Of a stretch of 64,000 bases of DNA, positions 53,014 through 61,546 are shown piece after piece. Numbering within the stretch: position 1 is the first letter of the stretch; every line of letters begins with the position of its first letter. The notes beneath the pieces are model-generated. The model was not told where the DNA came from. It saw only the letters and a list, made by a program, of their open reading frames with translations, and did no database searches. A program made the translations under genes and the position numbers. The stretch comes from FEB-25 sp963726315 (GTDB lineage Bacteria > Chloroflexota > Anaerolineae > Anaerolineales > UBA4823): the NCBI GenBank assembly GCA_963726315.1, contig CAVSBZ010000005.1, positions 1,612,001 to 1,676,000 of the forward strand, given 5' to 3'.

Positions 53014-53781
53014 TTACCCCAATTTTCCGGTAATATAGTCTTCAGAAAGCTGCTTTTCGGGTCGGGTGAACATATTGGCCGTTAATGAAAACTCCACCAG
53101 CTCACCTAACCAGAACAAGCCCGTGAAATCTGAAACTCGAGCGGCTTGCTGCATATTGTGGGTTACGATAACGATGGAATATGATTTCTTTAACTCGATG
53201 ATCAATTCCTCGATACGCAAAGTGGCGATAGGATCAAGGGCCGAAGCTGGTTCATCCATCAAGATGACTTCAGGTTGAACTGCCAGCAAACGTGCGATGC
53301 ACAAGCGTTGTTGTTCCCCAAGGGAGAAACCGAGCGCGTTTTCGGTAAGGTGATCCTTTACTTCTTCCCACAAAGCTGCCTGGCGTAAGCTGTGCTCAAC
53401 GATATTATCCAGCTCACTTTTAATCCTGGTCAAGCCCACTACCCGAGGACCAAAAGCAACATTATCATAGACAGATTGAGGAAACGGATTCGGTTTTTGA
53501 AAAACCATGCCCACACGCTGGCGAAGGTTGGCTAAATCTACATTTTCGGTGTAAATATCCATCCCATTCAGTAATATCTTACCTTCAACACGCGTGCCTG
53601 GAATGGTGTCGTTCATTCGGTTAAGGCAACGTAAAAAAGTGCTCTTCCCACAACCGGATGGACCGATCAGCGCGGTGATCAGATTGGGCATAATCTGCAT
53701 ATTTACCTGATGCAACGCTTTCACCAATCCATAAAAAAAATCAAGGTTGGTGATTTTAAAGACTGGATCTGGGTCGTTCAT
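53014..53781 (-). CDS. pstB: Phosphate ABC transporter ATP-binding protein PstB with atypical signature
   Basis: 255-residue ATPase of the phosphate importer. Walker A GPSGCGKS is at 40-47, Walker B VILMDEP at 172-178 with the PstB-specific ASALDPIAT, and FQKPNPFPQS at the Q-loop. The ABC signature reads FSLGEQQRL (152-160), where PstB normally has LSGGQQQRL; Ser and the second Gly are kept. Weaker ATP closure is possible. It is divergent from pstS with 79 bases between the starts, while another complete PstB follows pstA. Confidence 0.92.
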   Translation of the reverse strand: MNDPDPVFKITNLDFFYGLVKALHQVNMQIMPNLITALIGPSGCGKSTFLRCLNRMNDTIPGTRVEGKILLNGMDIYTENVDLANLRQRVGMVFQKPNPFPQSVYDNVAFGPRVVGLTRIKSELDNIVEHSLRQAALWEEVKDHLTENALGFSLGEQQRLCIARLLAVQPEVILMDEPASALDPIATLRIEELIIELKKSYSIVIVTHNMQQAARVSDFTGLFWLGELVEFSLTANMFTRPEKQLSEDYITGKLG

Positions 53782-53824
53782 AGCAGTAAGATTTTACACT
53801 ATAACTTTATATAACGTAATTACC

Positions 53825-53853
53825 TTGTCTGAGATAATTATTACAGCTATAAT
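53825..53853 (+). promoter_or_regulatory. pstS promoter with a near-leaderless start
   Basis: TTGTCT (53825-53830) and TATAAT (53848-53853) are 17 bases apart, and the ATG of pstS begins only seven bases after the -10. Transcription would then start at or next to the initiation codon. Confidence 0.75.
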
Positions 53854-53860
53854 CTTCTCG

Positions 53861-54751
53861 ATGAAAAACGCACGATTAATCATTGCAGCAGTGATATTGA
53901 TATTCATATCCAGCTGTGGACGTGCGTCTCAATCTACCCAAAATCCATCAGATACTGCTCAATCACAAGCAATCGTAAACAAAGGGTCAGACACCCTGGT
54001 AAACCTGGCACTGGCCTGGGCAGAAAAATATCATGAACTTCATCCGGTGGTAGAGATTTCGGTCACAGGGGGCGGATCGGGCACTGGAATTGCGGCGTTA
54101 ATCAATAAGACCGTGGATATCGCCAATGCAAGCAGGCAGATCAAGATGGAAGAATTACAGCAAGCAAAAACCAATGGAGTGACCCCGAAGGAATTTGTGG
54201 TTGCCAGGGATGCTATCGCTATCGTTGTTAACCCGACTAATCCTGTTTCGCATTTGACCATCCGTCAATTGTCGGATATATACAGTGGCAAAATCAATAA
54301 TTGGAGTGAAGTTGGAGGTGAAGATCGGGTTATCGTGCGACTGTCACGCGAAACTAATTCCGGCACCCATGTGTTCTTTCTTGAGAATGTTATCAGACTG
54401 GGTGACCCAAACAATAAGACACTATTCGCCACCGACACGCTGCTGCTTCCCTCATCAGAAGGTATCACAGCGGAGACCAGGGATAATCCCAATGCAATTG
54501 GGTATGATGGGTTAGGATATGTGACTCCTGAGGTAAAAGTGGTTGCAGTTGGAATTAGCGATAATGGTCAGTATATATTGCCGTCTGCTGATTCGGTTAA
54601 TAATGGACAGTATCCGATTGCACGTGATTTATATATGTATACCGATGGCGAGCCGACCGGTGTGGTATTAGATTACCTGAATTGGATTATGACACCCGAA
54701 GCCCAGGATATTGTGACCCAATTGGGCTTCGTTCCGATTAAAAATCCATAG
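53861..54751 (+). CDS. pstS: Phosphate-binding lipoprotein PstS
   Basis: Extracytoplasmic phosphate receptor of the Pst importer, 296 residues from ATG 53861. I chose this start because the signal peptide begins there (MKNARLIIAAVILIFISSC) and a promoter lies just before it; a frame open from 53747 has no such support. Lipobox ISSC with Cys19. Phosphate-binding features: KGSDTLVNLALAWAEKY, VTGGGSGTGIAALINKTVDIANASR, SRETNSGTHVFF and the final VLDYLNWIMTPEAQDIVTQLGFVPI. Confidence 0.94.
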   Translation: MKNARLIIAAVILIFISSCGRASQSTQNPSDTAQSQAIVNKGSDTLVNLALAWAEKYHELHPVVEISVTGGGSGTGIAALINKTVDIANASRQIKMEELQQAKTNGVTPKEFVVARDAIAIVVNPTNPVSHLTIRQLSDIYSGKINNWSEVGGEDRVIVRLSRETNSGTHVFFLENVIRLGDPNNKTLFATDTLLLPSSEGITAETRDNPNAIGYDGLGYVTPEVKVVAVGISDNGQYILPSADSVNNGQYPIARDLYMYTDGEPTGVVLDYLNWIMTPEAQDIVTQLGFVPIKNP

Positions 54752-54760
54752 CAAACACAG

Positions 54761-55663
54761 GTGAAGATGGAAAAAACAAAAAAATTGCCTGAATTTATCC
54801 TTACCAGTCTGGTAAAGATATCCGGATACTCAGCTATCATTTTTGTGCTGCTGATTTTTTACTTTCTACTGCGAGAAGGATTACCTACCATCGGTCAGGT
54901 GTCAATCAGCAACCTAATATCCACTCGATGGTATCCAATTGAGGACTACTTTGGTTTATTACCGCTGCTTGGCGGATCATTAATTGTTACAGTTGGTGCG
55001 ACGTTATTTGCGGTTCCGATCGGAATATGCACTGCGGTGTACATCGCAGAGGTATCCCCCCGTAAAACACGCGACATGTTGAAACCAATCGTCGAGGTGC
55101 TGGGTGGCATTCCTTCGGTTGTATTAGGTTTCTTGGGGATCCTGATCCTGGCGCCTAATTTACGCCGATTATTGGATTTACCCACAGGTCTATCAGCGAT
55201 AGCTGGCAGTATACTATTAAGTGCAGTTGCTATCCCCACGATCGTTTCCATTTCTGAAGACGCACTCAATTCAGTCCCCAAGTCTTATCGAGATGCGGCG
55301 CTTGCATTAGGAGCGACTCAGTGGCAGACGATCTGGCGAGTTACTTTACCAGCGGCACGCAGTGGGGTGTTGACAGCAATTATGTTAGGAATTGGACGTG
55401 TCATTGGAGAAACAATGGCGGTGATGATGGTCACCGGAAATGCAGCTGTCATACCAACAAAATGGAATTCGTTTTTTATGCCTGTTAGGACGATGACGGC
55501 AACCATCGCGGCTGAAATGGGTGAAGTGGCTAATAACAGTACACATTACCATGTTCTATTTTTTATCGGGTTGCTGTTATTCATAATTTCATTGGTGATC
55601 AACATTGCGGCCTCAACTGCAATGTTCCGGCAACGCAAGCGCGCTGAACGGATCCTTTCTTAG
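54761..55663 (+). CDS. pstC: Phosphate ABC transporter permease PstC
   Basis: Channel subunit of the phosphate importer, about 300 residues and six spans. EAA region: SYRDAALALGATQWQTIWRVTLPAARSGVLTAIMLGIGRVIGETMAV, a clear PstC signature. GTG 54761 or ATG 54767 may be the start; AGGTGA at the GTG itself could act as the RBS for the latter. Ten bases from pstS, same operon. Confidence 0.94.
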   Translation: MKMEKTKKLPEFILTSLVKISGYSAIIFVLLIFYFLLREGLPTIGQVSISNLISTRWYPIEDYFGLLPLLGGSLIVTVGATLFAVPIGICTAVYIAEVSPRKTRDMLKPIVEVLGGIPSVVLGFLGILILAPNLRRLLDLPTGLSAIAGSILLSAVAIPTIVSISEDALNSVPKSYRDAALALGATQWQTIWRVTLPAARSGVLTAIMLGIGRVIGETMAVMMVTGNAAVIPTKWNSFFMPVRTMTATIAAEMGEVANNSTHYHVLFFIGLLLFIISLVINIAASTAMFRQRKRAERILS

Positions 55664-55685
55664 ATCACTTAATGAATAATCTAAT

Positions 55686-56567
55686 TTGGAGATGAATTTG
55701 TTTAAAAATCCGGCGTCTTCTGCAGCAAGATTATTACAACAAAAGCTTGGATTTAGCTTTTTAACATTAATCACAGTAATCACGGTTGTCCCGATTATTG
55801 CGATCGTAATCTATATTTTTATCAAAGGAATTCCGGCAATCTCGTGGGAATTCCTGACTACTTTCCCGACTAACGGCGTAAAAGAAGGCGGAATTTACCC
55901 TGCCATCGTTGGTACTTTTTTACTCACCATAGGGACTGCCATCTTCTCGGTTCCCTTAGGAATAGGAGCTGCAATATATCTGTCTGAATATGCTCCTGAT
56001 AACAGATGGACCCGAACCATTCGCATAGCCATTATTAACCTTGCAGGAATACCTTCGGTGGTTTATGGGCTGTTTGGATTGGGGATGTTTGTAATCTTTC
56101 TCAAGTTTGGAACAAGCATCCTGGCGGGTTGTCTCACGCTATCAATTATGACCCTCCCGGTGATCATAAGCACTGCTGAGGAAGCATTACGCGCAGTACC
56201 ACAATCATTCCGGGTAGTAAGTATTTCGGTGGGTGCTACCCGCTGGCAAACCATACGCAAGATCGTTTTGCCACAGTCGTTACCCGGTATTATGACCGGG
56301 GTGATTCTTGGATTAGAACGAGCAGCCGGAGAGACGGCTCCGATATTGTTTACTGCAGCGGCATTTTTTCTACCAAAATTACCGAGCTCGATATTTGACC
56401 CAACAATGGCTTTACCTTACCATTTGTACGTCATATCCACGCAAGTCCCAGGGATGCCGATTGAGATCCAATACGGGACGGCACTGGTGCTGATTACATT
56501 TGTGTTAGGGATGAACCTTATCGCAACCGTCATACGTTCCAGAGCACGTGCGCATAGGCATTGGTAA
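55686..56567 (+). CDS. pstA: Phosphate ABC transporter permease PstA
   Basis: Second channel subunit, 293 residues or slightly fewer. EAA loop SFRVVSISVGATRWQTIRKIVLPQSLPGIMTGVILGLERAAGETAP is typical PstA. Six hydrophobic spans. Start is unclear: TTG 55686, ATG 55692 and TTG 55698 compete, with GGAG at 55688-55691 best spaced for the last. It lies 22 bases after pstC and 9 before the second pstB. Confidence 0.93.
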   Translation: MEMNLFKNPASSAARLLQQKLGFSFLTLITVITVVPIIAIVIYIFIKGIPAISWEFLTTFPTNGVKEGGIYPAIVGTFLLTIGTAIFSVPLGIGAAIYLSEYAPDNRWTRTIRIAIINLAGIPSVVYGLFGLGMFVIFLKFGTSILAGCLTLSIMTLPVIISTAEEALRAVPQSFRVVSISVGATRWQTIRKIVLPQSLPGIMTGVILGLERAAGETAPILFTAAAFFLPKLPSSIFDPTMALPYHLYVISTQVPGMPIEIQYGTALVLITFVLGMNLIATVIRSRARAHRHW

Positions 56568-56576
56568 TATAGCGGT

Positions 56577-57332
56577 ATGTATAAAATAAAAATTGAGCAT
56601 TTAAGCCTGAGATATTCGGATGACAAGGAATCCTTGCGTGATATTAATCTGGAAATACCGGCTAACGCAATTTCTGTTTTGTTTGGCCCATCGGGTGGAG
56701 GAAAGTCATCTTTATTGCGTGTATTTAACCGATTGAACGACCTGGCAGACGTTAAATCGATCTCGGGGAAAGTACTCCTGGATGATATGGATATCCTGGA
56801 TCCAAAGACGAATGTAATCGAATTAAGGCGGCGGGTAGGAATGGTATTTGCTCAACCAGTAGTTTTACCCATGACAATACGTGGAAATCTGACCTATGGC
56901 CTTGAATTGGCAGGTGAAAAACACGAAGCAAAATTGAAGCAAGCCATAGAAAGAAGCCTGGTTCAAGCAGCTCTTTGGGAAGAGGTGAAAGATAGGCTGG
57001 ATGAGCCGGCAGTGTCGTTATCAGGCGGTCAGCAACAACGCTTATGCCTCGCCCGCAGTCTGGTATTAATGCCTGAAATTATCCTGCTGGATGAACCAAC
57101 TTCCGGTTTAGACCCGATTTCCACGGGAAAGGTAGAGGCATCACTACAGGAGCTCAAAAAAGAGTATACAATCATATTGGTCCCTCATTCGGTACAGCAA
57201 GCTGCCCGAGTTGCTGACTTTGCAGCGTTTTTCTTGCAAGGTGAGCTGATCGAACAAGGACCTGGGGAAGAATTATTTGTCAACCCGAAAGATAAACGGA
57301 CGGAAGATTACATTATGGGAAGATTTGGATAA
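56577..57332 (+). CDS. pstB: Phosphate ABC transporter ATP-binding protein PstB-like, second copy
   Basis: 251-residue ATPase with canonical motifs: Walker A GPSGGGKS, FAQPVVLPMTI at the Q-loop, signature LSGGQQQRL and Walker B IILLDEPTSGLDPIS, H-loop VPHSVQQAARVADF. It is less PstB-like than the divergent copy: FQKPNPFP is replaced, and SGLDPIS replaces SALDPIA. Only about half of the residues match the other copy by eye. Its place right behind pstA suggests it is the main motor of this operon, with the divergent one as an alternative or heterodimer partner. Confidence 0.9.
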   Translation: MYKIKIEHLSLRYSDDKESLRDINLEIPANAISVLFGPSGGGKSSLLRVFNRLNDLADVKSISGKVLLDDMDILDPKTNVIELRRRVGMVFAQPVVLPMTIRGNLTYGLELAGEKHEAKLKQAIERSLVQAALWEEVKDRLDEPAVSLSGGQQQRLCLARSLVLMPEIILLDEPTSGLDPISTGKVEASLQELKKEYTIILVPHSVQQAARVADFAAFFLQGELIEQGPGEELFVNPKDKRTEDYIMGRFG

Positions 57333-57364
57333 ACCAGGTAATTTAGTAATTAATCAGGTGTAAA

Positions 57365-59485
57365 TTGGATAAGAATGTAGAAAAAACTGCTGAAACTGAT
57401 ATTACTACCGATATCGAAACATCCAGATTGTTTATTAACCGCGAGCTGAGCGCCCTTCAATTCCAACACCGGGTACTCGAAGAAGCGATGGACGAAACCA
57501 ATCCGCTGCTAGAAAGGGTGAAATTCCTCGCCATCGTCGGCTCGAACCTGGATGAATTTTTCATGGTAAGAGTAGCCGGTTTAAAGAAACAAGTGGATGC
57601 TGGAGTGGTCGACCTTCCGCCAGATGGCTTAAACCCAGCAGAACAGCTTGCAGAAATCAGAAAAGTTGCTTCAAGTATGATGAAGGAAGCAGCAGAATAC
57701 TTCAGGAATAACTTGATCCCAAAATTGAAAGATGCAGGGATATTCATTCTTGATTATAAAGAGCTGAATAAGCAACAAAAAGAGAATGTAGAAAATTATT
57801 ATCGTGATGTGATCTTCCCTGTTTTAACTCCTCTGGCGTTTGACCCTGGTCATCCATTCCCACATATATCCAATTTATCCCTAAACCTGGCGGTTTTACT
57901 AAAGGATAAAAAAGGGGTTAATCACTTCGCTCGAATAAAAGTACCCAATACGCTGCCTCGCCTTGTGCCAATTAAACGCTCATCAGGAGGAGTTCGTAAG
58001 GATGGTACAGTTCCATATAATCATTATTTCGTCTGGCTTGAGCAGGTAATCGCATCCAACCTGGCATCGTTATTCCCGGGAATGGAAGTGGTCGAGTCGT
58101 ATCCTTTCCGCATTATTCGCGATGCTGATATGACAATCCAGGAACTTGAAGCGGACGATTTACTGGAAACAATTGAGCAAACCGTCAGGCAGCGCAGGTT
58201 TGGGTCTGTGGTCTTGATCACGATTAACGAAACCATGTCAGGAAAGATCCAGGAAATCCTGATGGAAAACCTGGAAATCGATCGAAACGAAATATATACC
58301 ATCGATGGTCCGATGGGTTATAGTGACTTATGGGCTTTACTCAGCATTGACCGGTTCGACTTAAAGGACCAGCCTTTTAAACCTGGAATACCGCGCAAGC
58401 TAAGGGAAATCGATGATGGAAATATATTTACTGCGATCCAGGAGGGAGATATCCTGCTGCACCATCCATATGATTCATTTTTACCGGTGATTCAATTCCT
58501 GAAGACTGCAGCTACTGACCCGGATGTTCTGGCGATCAAAATGACCCTTTATCGGGTGGGAAACAAACCACCTGTTGTGGATGCACTGCTCGAAGCCGCT
58601 GAAAATGGGAAACAAGTGGCAGTTTTGGTGGAATTAAAAGCTCGTTTTGATGAAGAAAGCAATATTGGATGGGCAAGGACACTTGAAAAAGAGGGTGTTC
58701 ACGTGGTATATGGTTTACTTGGTTTAAAGACCCATTCAAAAATCGCCATGGTGATTCGTAAAGAGGGGGATGGCATTACACGTTATCTTCACATGGCGAC
58801 TGGAAATTATAATGCTATCACTGCTCAAGTCTACGAGGATATTGGGATGTTCACCTGTGATCCAGATATGGGTGCAGATGCTACGGATTTATTTAATTAC
58901 CTTACCGGATATTCTTCCAAGAATGAATATCTAAAACTATTAGTTGCACCTATCAACCTGCGTAGTCGGATGGAGACACTGATCCGCAGGGAAATTGATA
59001 TACAAAAGGGTGGTGGTGAGGGTCATCTCATATTTAAAATAAATTCGCTGGTAGATAAAAAAATGATCCAGCTGCTATATACAGCTTCACAGGCAGGAGT
59101 AAAAGTTGACCTTTTTGTTAGGGGCATCTGCTGCTTGAAGGCTGGTATTCCAGGAGTAAGTGAGAATATTCAAGTCACCAGCATCGTGGGTAGATTTTTG
59201 GAACACAGCCGTATATATTACTTTAAAAATAGTGGTAATGAAGAAATTCTTTTGGGTAGCGCTGACTTAATGCCGAGAAATATTGATCGCCGGGTGGAAG
59301 TGTTGTTCCCGGTACTGGATAAGCAGATGATCGTGAACATCAGGGATGATATATTGAAATATTACCAAAAAGATAATACTAAAGCGCGTAGGATGCTGCC
59401 GGATGGATCTTATTCCAGAATAAAACCACAAAAGAATGATGAACCTCTCAGTATCCAAAACTGGTTTATTGCGTCCCGCCGGTAA
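57365..59485 (+). CDS. ppk: Polyphosphate kinase 1
   Basis: Reversibly makes polyphosphate from ATP, 706 residues. N-terminal NRELSALQFQHRVLEEA and LAIVGSNLDEFFMVRVAGLK; catalytic core with RFDEESNIGWARTLEKEGVHVVYG and THSKIAMVIRKEG (His about 456, counterpart of E. coli His435) and HMATGNYN; second His in EHSRIYYFKNSG (about 613). Start TTG 57365 with AGGTG five bases upstream. It is the last gene of the pst operon, tying phosphate uptake to storage, and overlaps the converging DegV gene by 20 bases. Confidence 0.95.
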   Translation: MDKNVEKTAETDITTDIETSRLFINRELSALQFQHRVLEEAMDETNPLLERVKFLAIVGSNLDEFFMVRVAGLKKQVDAGVVDLPPDGLNPAEQLAEIRKVASSMMKEAAEYFRNNLIPKLKDAGIFILDYKELNKQQKENVENYYRDVIFPVLTPLAFDPGHPFPHISNLSLNLAVLLKDKKGVNHFARIKVPNTLPRLVPIKRSSGGVRKDGTVPYNHYFVWLEQVIASNLASLFPGMEVVESYPFRIIRDADMTIQELEADDLLETIEQTVRQRRFGSVVLITINETMSGKIQEILMENLEIDRNEIYTIDGPMGYSDLWALLSIDRFDLKDQPFKPGIPRKLREIDDGNIFTAIQEGDILLHHPYDSFLPVIQFLKTAATDPDVLAIKMTLYRVGNKPPVVDALLEAAENGKQVAVLVELKARFDEESNIGWARTLEKEGVHVVYGLLGLKTHSKIAMVIRKEGDGITRYLHMATGNYNAITAQVYEDIGMFTCDPDMGADATDLFNYLTGYSSKNEYLKLLVAPINLRSRMETLIRREIDIQKGGGEGHLIFKINSLVDKKMIQLLYTASQAGVKVDLFVRGICCLKAGIPGVSENIQVTSIVGRFLEHSRIYYFKNSGNEEILLGSADLMPRNIDRRVEVLFPVLDKQMIVNIRDDILKYYQKDNTKARRMLPDGSYSRIKPQKNDEPLSIQNWFIASRR

Positions 59486-60314
59486 AGAAAGCTGCCGCTA
59501 AAATTCCTGGACCGCCATGAGTTACGATGGCAGGGGGTACATCCAGGATGGGCACATCGGGAAGATCAAACTCAATACATAAGGTATTGGCAAAATCACG
59601 GGCCAGGTCAGGCACTGCGGCGTGCATCACAGATATATAGGCTTCACCGTTCCTGGGTGCCTGTGTTTTTACGAGCTCAAATAATCGATTAATTGCCCGT
59701 TTTTGTGTCCTTTCTTTTTCAAATTGGTCTACTCGACCATCAACCATCGCCAGTATTGGCTTAATTTTTAGTACCGAGCCTAAAAGGGCTGCGGCACCAC
59801 CTATCCTGCCCCCCTTAGCTAAATACTCGAGCGTATCCACCAGGAAATAAAGCCTGCTATGAAGAATCATTTGATTGATCTTTTTTTCAACTAGCTCTGC
59901 GTCCTCTCCTTCGGACGCCCACCTTGCTGCCATCTCTACCAGCGTGGCCAACGGGCTGCCGACTGTACGGGTATCGATAACCCGAATATCTGCGGATGGA
60001 AATTCCTGGGCAGCTGTGAGAGCTGACCTGACTGTTCCACTCACTTCAGCAGATGGATGTATGCATAATATCGTACCGCCCAACGGAACAAGTGTTTTGA
60101 ATTGCTGTACGAATAGCTCGGGTGGAGGGGCAGCAGTTTTAGGGAGCTCCTTGGAGGCGACCAGCATTTGCATAAATTTAGCATTATCAATATCTATGCC
60201 TTCGTAAAATGATTGATTACCGAAATTAATAATTTGAGGAATAACAGGAATATGATACTTTCTGACGATTTCTTGCGGAAGACCTGAGGTCGTGTCGGTG
60301 ATGATGTGGATCAT
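59466..60314 (-). CDS. DegV-family fatty-acid-binding protein
   Basis: 282-residue DegV/FakB-like protein that binds fatty acids; FakB members present them to a FakA kinase, which is not seen here. IITDTTSGLPQEIVRKYHIPVIPQIINF at the N-terminus, SGTVRSALTAA, RVIDTRTVG and LEYLAKGGRIGGAAALLGSVLKIKPIL are hallmark segments. It ends in a conserved THGGPGILAAAFF. 3' end overlaps ppk. Confidence 0.9.
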   Translation of the reverse strand: MIHIITDTTSGLPQEIVRKYHIPVIPQIINFGNQSFYEGIDIDNAKFMQMLVASKELPKTAAPPPELFVQQFKTLVPLGGTILCIHPSAEVSGTVRSALTAAQEFPSADIRVIDTRTVGSPLATLVEMAARWASEGEDAELVEKKINQMILHSRLYFLVDTLEYLAKGGRIGGAAALLGSVLKIKPILAMVDGRVDQFEKERTQKRAINRLFELVKTQAPRNGEAYISVMHAAVPDLARDFANTLCIEFDLPDVPILDVPPAIVTHGGPGILAAAFFTGGTQ

Positions 60315-60456
60315 GGTATATTTTCCCTCTCATATATTATGCTTTGAATGTAAAATATATCTTACCACACGTGCCAATCGTGAATAACTAGACAAGAATG
60401 CTTCTTTCAGGTATCATTTGACCGCTTTTATCCTTGAAAGCTGAGGTTCCCCTCTG

Positions 60457-61527
60457 ATGGATTTTACATTAAATTTATTAAAAGAGCTCACAGAAACGCC
60501 TGGAATATCCGGGTATGAAACTCCAATCCGATCTGTAGTAAGGAAGTACCTGGAAAGTTATGGGGAATTGACCCAGGATAAGATTGGAAGTGTGATATGT
60601 CGGAAGACTGGCAGCTCAGATAAGCCACGGGTTATGCTCGCTGGTCACATGGACGAGATCGGATTCATGGTCAAGCAGATCACGCCTGAGGGATTTATAA
60701 AATTTATTCCGCTGGGTGGATGGTTTGATCAGGTCTTATTAGGTCAACGTGTCGTCATTCAAACCGGTAAAGGAGATGTAGTAGGTGTTATCGGAGCGAA
60801 ACCACCCCATTTGTTACCTGCGGAAGAACGCGAAAAGGTCGTAAAACGCAAGGATATGTACATCGACATTGGCGCCCTGAGTAAAGAGGATGTGGATGCT
60901 GCTGGGGTGTTACTGGGTGATCCGATTATTCCGCGGGCCGATTTCATTGAGCTGGCGGGTGGAAAAACATACCTCTCTAAAGCTTTTGACGACCGTGTTG
61001 GAGTTGCCTTGGTGGTGTCAGTATTAAAGGAACTCCAAGGTAAGAAACACCCTAATACCGTTTATGGCGTTTCGACTGTTATGGAAGAGGTTGGGTTACG
61101 GGGTGCCACAACAAGTGTCCGTGCTGTCGATCCGGATGTGGCTATTATCCTGGAATCAGATATCGCAGGTGACGTCCCGGGGATAAAACCCGAGGATTCG
61201 GCGATAAAATTATCCAAAGGACCTACTGTGGTTTTGTTTGACGCTCGAATGATCCCCAATATTCGTTTTAGAGATTTGGTCCTCGATACTGCAAAGCAAA
61301 TCGGTGTGCCAGTTCAATTATCAGCAATCGAGGGTGGAGCAACGGATGGCGGAGTAATCCATTTGCACGGCACGGGTGTACCAACCATCGTGATCGGAGT
61401 TGCGGCACGCCATATCCACTCTCACAGCTCGATTATCCATCGAGATGATTATGACAACGCAGTTAAATTATTAACTGCTCTGGTTGAAAGGTTGGATTCC
61501 ACTTCTACAGCTGCCTTGACTGAGTAA
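60457..61527 (+). CDS. M42-family metallo-aminopeptidase
   Basis: Tetrahedral TET-type aminopeptidase family, 356 residues. Metal and catalytic motifs: AGHMDEIGFMV, SKAFDDRVGVALVV, MEEVGLRGATTS, ILESDIAGD and ARHIHSHSSIIHRDD. These are the M42 pattern (two-metal site, Glu base in EE). Typical role: peptide trimming in the cytoplasm. It ends 19 bases before atpA and may be co-transcribed with it. Confidence 0.93.
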   Translation: MDFTLNLLKELTETPGISGYETPIRSVVRKYLESYGELTQDKIGSVICRKTGSSDKPRVMLAGHMDEIGFMVKQITPEGFIKFIPLGGWFDQVLLGQRVVIQTGKGDVVGVIGAKPPHLLPAEEREKVVKRKDMYIDIGALSKEDVDAAGVLLGDPIIPRADFIELAGGKTYLSKAFDDRVGVALVVSVLKELQGKKHPNTVYGVSTVMEEVGLRGATTSVRAVDPDVAIILESDIAGDVPGIKPEDSAIKLSKGPTVVLFDARMIPNIRFRDLVLDTAKQIGVPVQLSAIEGGATDGGVIHLHGTGVPTIVIGVAARHIHSHSSIIHRDDYDNAVKLLTALVERLDSTSTAALTE

Positions 61528-61546
61528 TAGCACAGTCGGAGGAATT

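Noticed and set aside
53747..53860. Longer N-terminus for PstS
   Set aside because: It would precede the signal peptide and run through the promoter; no ribosome site supports it.
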